DNA from: Pseudomonadota bacterium
GTDB taxonomy: Bacteria > Pseudomonadota > Alphaproteobacteria > Sphingomonadales > Sphingomonadaceae
Direction of reading: 5' to 3'
DNA: 11,515 bases
Assembly: GCA_023390415.1 (NCBI GenBank)
Contig: JAEWCW010000191.1
Span: forward strand, 1 to 11,515
The first letter of the stretch is position 1, and every line of letters begins with the position of its first letter. Under the pieces are notes generated by a model. That model saw nothing but the letters and a program-made list of their open reading frames with translations. It was not told the origin of the DNA and did no database searches. Of the stretch, positions 5,700-11,515 are shown in pieces. Both the position numbers and the translations under genes were made by a program.

Positions 5700-7088
5700 G
5701 TGATCCGGCTGTTCAAACATTATGTGCCCTACGCGGTTCTCCTGCTCGGCGCGATCGACTTCGCCTTGCTCTTCTCTGCGGCGGAAGCCGGCTGGCTGAT
5801 CCGCCTGTGGCAGCTCGGCGACGAGGTCGTCCCGCATGCTAGCCGCCTCCCCAATATCGCGGCCTTCGCCGCGACTCTCCAGCTCGTCTTGCTCGCCACC
5901 GGCTATTACCGGCCCGAGGCGCTGCTTTCTCTCCGTATCGCCACCGCCCGGCTGCTCGTGGCGATCACGCTCGGAATCCTCGTCCTCTCCCTCATTTTCT
6001 TCCTCTTCCCGCCGATCACCTTCTGGCGCTCGAACCTGCTCTACGCCACCGGGGTCGGGATCGTCGGCCTCGCGGCCGCACGGACCCTCTTCGCCCGCCT
6101 GATCGGCAACGAGGCGCTGAAGCGACGCGTGCTCGTGCTCGGCGCCAGCGGCCGCGCGGCGCGGATCGAGGCGCTCGCCAAGCGCGAGGGCGCGAGCTTC
6201 AGGGTGGTCGGCTATGTCGCGATGAACGACGGCCCGATCGCGGTCCGCTCGGCGGTCAATCGCGCCGACATCGCCAACCTTTCCGACTACCTCGTCCGCA
6301 TCGGGGCAAGCGAGGTCGTGCTCGCGCTCGAGGAGCGCCGCAACGCCCTTCCGCTCGCCGACCTGCTTCGCGCCAAGACGACGGGCGTCGAGATCGCCGA
6401 CCTCTCCTCCTTCCTGGAGCGCGAGACCGGGCGGGTCGATCTCGACAGCCTCAACCCCTCCTGGCTGATCTTCTCCGACGGCTTCTCGGCCGGCCGCCGC
6501 CTGTCGAGCGTGGCGAAGCGAATCTTCGACATCCTCGCCAGCCTCGTCCTCCTCCTCCTCACCTGGCCCCTGATCGCCCTGACCGCCCTGATCGTGAAGC
6601 TCGAAAGCCGCGGCCCCGCCTTCTTCAGGCAGCGCCGGATCGGGCTCTACGGCGTTCCGTTCGAAATCCTGAAGCTGCGCTCGATGCGCGAGGATGCCGA
6701 GGTCGGCGGAAAGGCGGTCTGGGCGCAGAAGGACGATCCGCGGGTCACGCGGGTCGGCGCGATCATCCGCAAGCTCCGCATCGACGAGCTTCCCCAGGCC
6801 TGGAGCGTGCTGAAGGGCGAGATGAGCTTCGTGGGCCCGCGCCCGGAGCGGCCCCAGTTCGTCGCCGATCTTGAGGCGCGCCTGCCTTATTATGCCGAGC
6901 GCCACATGGTGAAGCCAGGCATCACCGGCTGGGCGCAGATCAATTATCCCTATGGCGCGTCGGTCGAGGACAGCCGCCAGAAGCTCGAATACGACCTCTA
7001 TTACGCGAAGAATTATTCGCCGCTCCTAGATGTCCTGATCCTGCTCCAGACGGCGCGCGTGATCCTCTGGCCGGAGGGGGCGCGCTGA
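5700..7088 (+). CDS. XrtA/PEP-CTERM-associated undecaprenyl-phosphate sugar transferase (EpsB-like)
   Basis: Membrane-bound initiating glycosyl-phosphotransferase (462 residues) that puts the first sugar-1-phosphate on undecaprenyl phosphate for exopolysaccharide assembly. The N-terminus MIRLFKHYVPY, read from GTG, is typical of the TIGR03013 group tied to PEP-CTERM loci. About four membrane helices span residues 10-130. A Rossmann-like CoA-binding-type domain follows (RRVLVLGASGR, from 142), then a membrane helix after KRIFD (273-277) and the catalytic bacterial sugar transferase domain with KLRSM (from 325), IDELPQ (361-366), GEMSFVGPRPERP (to about 384) and KPGITGWAQINYPYG. The GTG at 5700 is the first possible start after an in-frame TGA at 5661-5663. 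Its stop overlaps the prsK start by one base (TGATG). The sugar transferred is not predictable. Confidence 0.92.
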   Translation: MIRLFKHYVPYAVLLLGAIDFALLFSAAEAGWLIRLWQLGDEVVPHASRLPNIAAFAATLQLVLLATGYYRPEALLSLRIATARLLVAITLGILVLSLIFFLFPPITFWRSNLLYATGVGIVGLAAARTLFARLIGNEALKRRVLVLGASGRAARIEALAKREGASFRVVGYVAMNDGPIAVRSAVNRADIANLSDYLVRIGASEVVLALEERRNALPLADLLRAKTTGVEIADLSSFLERETGRVDLDSLNPSWLIFSDGFSAGRRLSSVAKRIFDILASLVLLLLTWPLIALTALIVKLESRGPAFFRQRRIGLYGVPFEILKLRSMREDAEVGGKAVWAQKDDPRVTRVGAIIRKLRIDELPQAWSVLKGEMSFVGPRPERPQFVADLEARLPYYAERHMVKPGITGWAQINYPYGASVEDSRQKLEYDLYYAKNYSPLLDVLILLQTARVILWPEGAR

Positions 7089-9168
7089 TGATCGCTCTGG
7101 TCGGCCTCTGGGCATTCATCATCGCGGGCGCGGCCTATGCGGCGCTAGCGACGTGGCAGCTGCGCGCATGGAAGGGGGATCACCGAAACCGCACGCTGAT
7201 CGCGGCCTTCGCGATGGTCGCGCTCTGGTCGGTCTCGGCCGCCACCTTCGGCACCCAGCATCTGTTCGCCCATTTCGCGGAGAGCGCGCGCAACCTCGCC
7301 TTCCTCTCCTTCATGTACGGCCTCGTCCACGATGCCGCGCAGGACCACCGCCAGCGCGCCGTGAAGGCGGTCTATGCGGCGGTCGGCGGCGTGATCGGGC
7401 TGCAGATCGTCATCGCCGGCGTGATGGAGGAGTTCGAGGCAGCGCCGCCGGTGCTCGCGGCGCTCAGCTCCACCTTCCACATCATCGGCCTCACCATCGC
7501 TGCCGGCGCGCTCGTCCTGGTCCACAACTTCTACGGCCAGGCGTCCGCCGACAGCCGCCGCGCGATCCAGCTTCCGGCGATCGCGATGGCCGCGATGTGG
7601 GCCTACGATCTTCATCTCTATACCAGCGCCTATCTCACACACGGCCGGGTCGGTTATCTGTTCGAGATGCGCGGCGCGGTGCTGGTGCTGATCGCGCCCC
7701 TCTTCGCGCTCGCCAGTCACCGGACCAACGACTGGAAGGTCCAGCTCTCGCGTGCCGCGACCTTCCAGTCGCTCTCTGTGCTCGCAATCCTCGCCTATCT
7801 GATCGTGATGATGTCGGCGACGCGGGCGCTCGAGCTGGTCGGAGGCGATTGGGCGGTGCCCGGCCAGGCGGCGATCATCCTCGTCATGACGGCAGTGAGC
7901 CTGGCGCTGCTTCCTTCGAAGCGTGCCCGTGCCTGGCTTCGGGTGACGATCACCAAGCATTTCTTCGAGCATCGCTACGATTATCGCAGCGAGTGGCTGC
8001 GCTTCACGCACACGATCGGCCGCGGCGGCGGCGAGGACCCGGCGCCGCTCGACCAGCGGGTGATCAAGGCGCTCGCCGACATTGCCGGCGCGCCCGGCGG
8101 ACTGCTTCTTCTCGCGGACGAGCATGGACGCCTCGCTCCCAGTGCGTGCTGGAACTGGGACCCGCCGATTGAGCCGAGTCGCGACGATGACGGGAGCTTC
8201 GCAGCGTTGCTCGCGGAAACGGCCTATGTCGTCGATTTCAGCCGGGTGTCCGATGCCGTCAGGCATGGCGAGCGCAGCGCCGCCATCCCCGCCTGGATCG
8301 CGCGTCTGCCCGATCTGTGGGCGGGCGTGCCGCTGATCCATGGCGGCCGTCTGGTCGGCCTTGCCCTCCTTGCCCATGCGCCGGTTCGCCGCCCCCTCGA
8401 CTGGGAGGATTTCGACCTGTTCCGAACCGCCGGAATCCAGGCGGCCTCCTATCTGGCCGAGGCGCAGAGCCATCAGGCGCTCGCCGACGCCCAGCGCTTC
8501 GACGAGTTCAACCGGCGCTTCGCCTTCATCATGCACGACATCAAGAATCTGGTGTCGCAGCTGAGCCTGGTCGCGCGCAACGCCGAGCGCCATGCCGGCA
8601 ATCCCGAATTCCGCGCCGACATGATCGCAACCCTGCAGAGCTCGGTGAGAAAGATGAACGAGCTTCTCGCCCGCCTCTCCGACGGCAACCGCCGCGATGC
8701 AGAGGCGCCGCGGCCCACCCAGATCAAGCTGGTCGCCGCCGCCGTCGCCGAGGGCAAGAGGTCGCACGCTGCAGTGACGGTCGAGGGCGATGGGCGGCTG
8801 ACGGCTGTGGCCGATGCGGGCCGGCTGGAACAGGCGCTCGGCCATCTTGTCCAGAACGCGATCGATGCCAGCCCTGCGGGCGCGCCGATACGGGTGCACG
8901 TCGGCCGGATCGGCGACGAGGCGGCGATCGAGGTGATCGATCAGGGGACCGGCATGTCCCCCGACTTCATCCGCACCCGCCTGTTCCAGGCCTTCGCCTC
9001 GACCAAGGAATCGGGCTTCGGCGTCGGCGCCTTCGAGGCGCGCGCGCTGATCGCCTCGATGGACGGCCGGATCGAGGTCGAGAGCCGCGTCGGCGAAGGC
9101 TCCCGCTTCACCATCTTTCTTCCCCTGGGCGCGAAATCGGGCGCCCTCCAGCTCGAACGGATGCGCGC

Positions 9169-9172
<4 letters not shown>
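7088..9172 (+). CDS. prsK: PEP-CTERM system sensor histidine kinase PrsK
   Basis: A 694-residue inner-membrane sensor kinase. About eight hydrophobic helices fill residues 1-280, followed by the linker KHFFEHRYDYRSEWLRF, characteristic of PrsK. A GAF-like domain covers about 315-465. The phosphoacceptor motif is MHDIKN with H483, inside a long helical pair. The ATPase domain has the N box QNAIDAS (N590, D593), G1 DQGTGM (from 618), the F region FQAFASTKESGFGVG with G2 from 643, and ends GSRFTIFLPL. It should autophosphorylate at H483 and pass phosphate to PrsR. The ATG at 7088 shares its A with the sugar transferase stop, and the stop at 9170-9172 overlaps the prsR ATG, so all are coupled. 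The signal sensed is unknown. Confidence 0.93.
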
Positions 9173-10532
<1,360 letters not shown>

Positions 10533-10536
<4 letters not shown>

Positions 10537-11515
10537 ACGCGCTCGGGCGCCTGCTGATCGCGAGCCTGCTCGCGGCGGGCGCCCTCGGCGCGGCCGAGCC
10601 CGCCGGCCTCGGCGCAGCGCGCGCCTATCTCGGGCGGGGCGACGGGATCGCGGCCGAGGAAGCACTCCGCCGCGCGCGCCAGGGCGGCGTCCCGGAAGCG
10701 GAGACCCGCCACCTCCTCGCCCACGCCCTGCTGATCCAGGGCGAGAACCAGCGCGCCGCAGCCGAGGCCGAGGCCTCCGCCCCTTCCCATGCCGCCTATG
10801 GCGCACGCATCGCCGGCCGCGCCTATCTCGCGATGAACGATCCCGAGCGCGCCGCGGAGGCCTTCGAGCGCGCGCTTCGCGCGGGACCCCGGGACTCGCA
10901 GGTCTGGACCGACGTCGCCCGCTTCCGCCGCCAGATGGGCGACCTTGCCGGCGCGATCGAGGGTGCGGACCGGGCCGCTTCGTTCGACCCGCGCAATGCC
11001 GAGGCGCTGACTCTTCGCGGCGAGCTCACCCGCGGCCAGTACGGCCTCGCCGCCGCCATTCCCTGGTTCGACCGCGCGCTGGCGATCGACCCGGACAACG
11101 TCATCGCCCTCCTGGAGCGCGCGGCGACGCTCGGCGACGTCGGGCGCACCGTCGAGATGCTGCGCGACACGCGCCGGGTGCTCGAGCTCTCGCCAGGCCA
11201 CCCGATGGCCTATTACCTCCAGGCGATGCTGGCGGCCCGAGCGCGCGACTATGAGCTTGCCGGGACCCTGTGGCGCCTGACCGAAGGTCGGCTGGATTCG
11301 ACTCCAGCGGGCATGCTCCTGGCGAGCGCGATCGACTATGGGATTGGCAATCCCGGCGCGGCCGCCGACCGGCTCGAGCGGCTGGTCGAGCGCCAGCCCG
11401 GCAACCGCAAGGCGCGCCGCCTGCTCGCCGCCGCCCATTGGAGCGCGGGCGACGCCCATGGGACGATCGCGGCGCTACGCCCCGTCGCCGACCGGCAGGA
11501 CGCCGACAGCTACAG
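10533..11515 (+). CDS. prsT: PEP-CTERM system TPR-repeat protein PrsT (3' end missing)
   Basis: An open frame from the GTG at 10533, inside the prsR stop (GTGA), to the window edge: 327 complete codons and no stop. A hydrophobic N-terminus (residues 1 to about 20, LLIASLLAAGALGA) looks like a signal peptide, but without the lipobox cysteine expected from the family's usual name of TPR-repeat lipoprotein. The rest is alanine-, arginine- and leucine-rich helical repeats. TPR-like units are visible, such as AYLAMNDPERAAEAFERAL followed by GP, RRQMGDLAGAIEGADRAASFDP and RGQYGLAAAIPWFDRALAIDPDN. Such proteins are thought to act in the periplasm as scaffolds for exopolysaccharide or PEP-CTERM protein export. 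The PrsT name rests mainly on following prsK-prsR; a generic TPR protein remains possible. Confidence 0.8.

Overview
The window is GC-rich, gene-dense bacterial DNA. It carries an XrtA/PEP-CTERM (exosortase-linked exopolysaccharide) regulatory block, a bacterial-type phosphatidylcholine synthase, tandem DUF5985 membrane proteins and sphingomonad-type exported proteins. Together these suggest an alphaproteobacterium, most likely a member of the Sphingomonadales. That placement is inference from gene content; there is no rRNA or housekeeping marker here to confirm it. I saw no tRNA, rRNA, CRISPR array, transposase or integrase.

Left part (1-2365): two small tandem DUF5985 membrane proteins on the + strand (the first cut by the window edge) converge on a minus-strand group. 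In transcription order that group is an exported protein with one C-terminal membrane segment (2365-1928), a 118-bp gap with a hairpin, an exported protein built of two internal repeats (1809-1201), and phosphatidylcholine synthase pcs (1182-400). The 3' ends of pcs and the second DUF5985 gene overlap by 35 bp.

Middle part (2366-5528): a 192-bp divergent spacer leads to a coupled + strand pair, a RimK-like ATP-grasp ligase followed by an SsuD/SfnG-like flavin-dependent monooxygenase that starts with GTG inside the ligase's end. This pair looks like a small two-enzyme pathway of unknown product. It converges on mannose-1-phosphate guanylyltransferase (minus strand), and the two stop codons share one CTAG.

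Right part (5529-11515): a 171-bp divergent spacer rich in palindromes precedes a tightly coupled + strand operon. It encodes an EpsB-type undecaprenyl-phosphate sugar transferase (TIGR03013-like), the sensor kinase PrsK, the sigma-54 activator PrsR and the TPR protein PrsT, which runs off the right edge. All junctions overlap by 1 to 4 nt. GDP-mannose made by the guanylyltransferase could feed the exopolysaccharide started by the sugar transferase, and PrsK/PrsR would set expression of PEP-CTERM and export genes that are expected, but not visible, further right.
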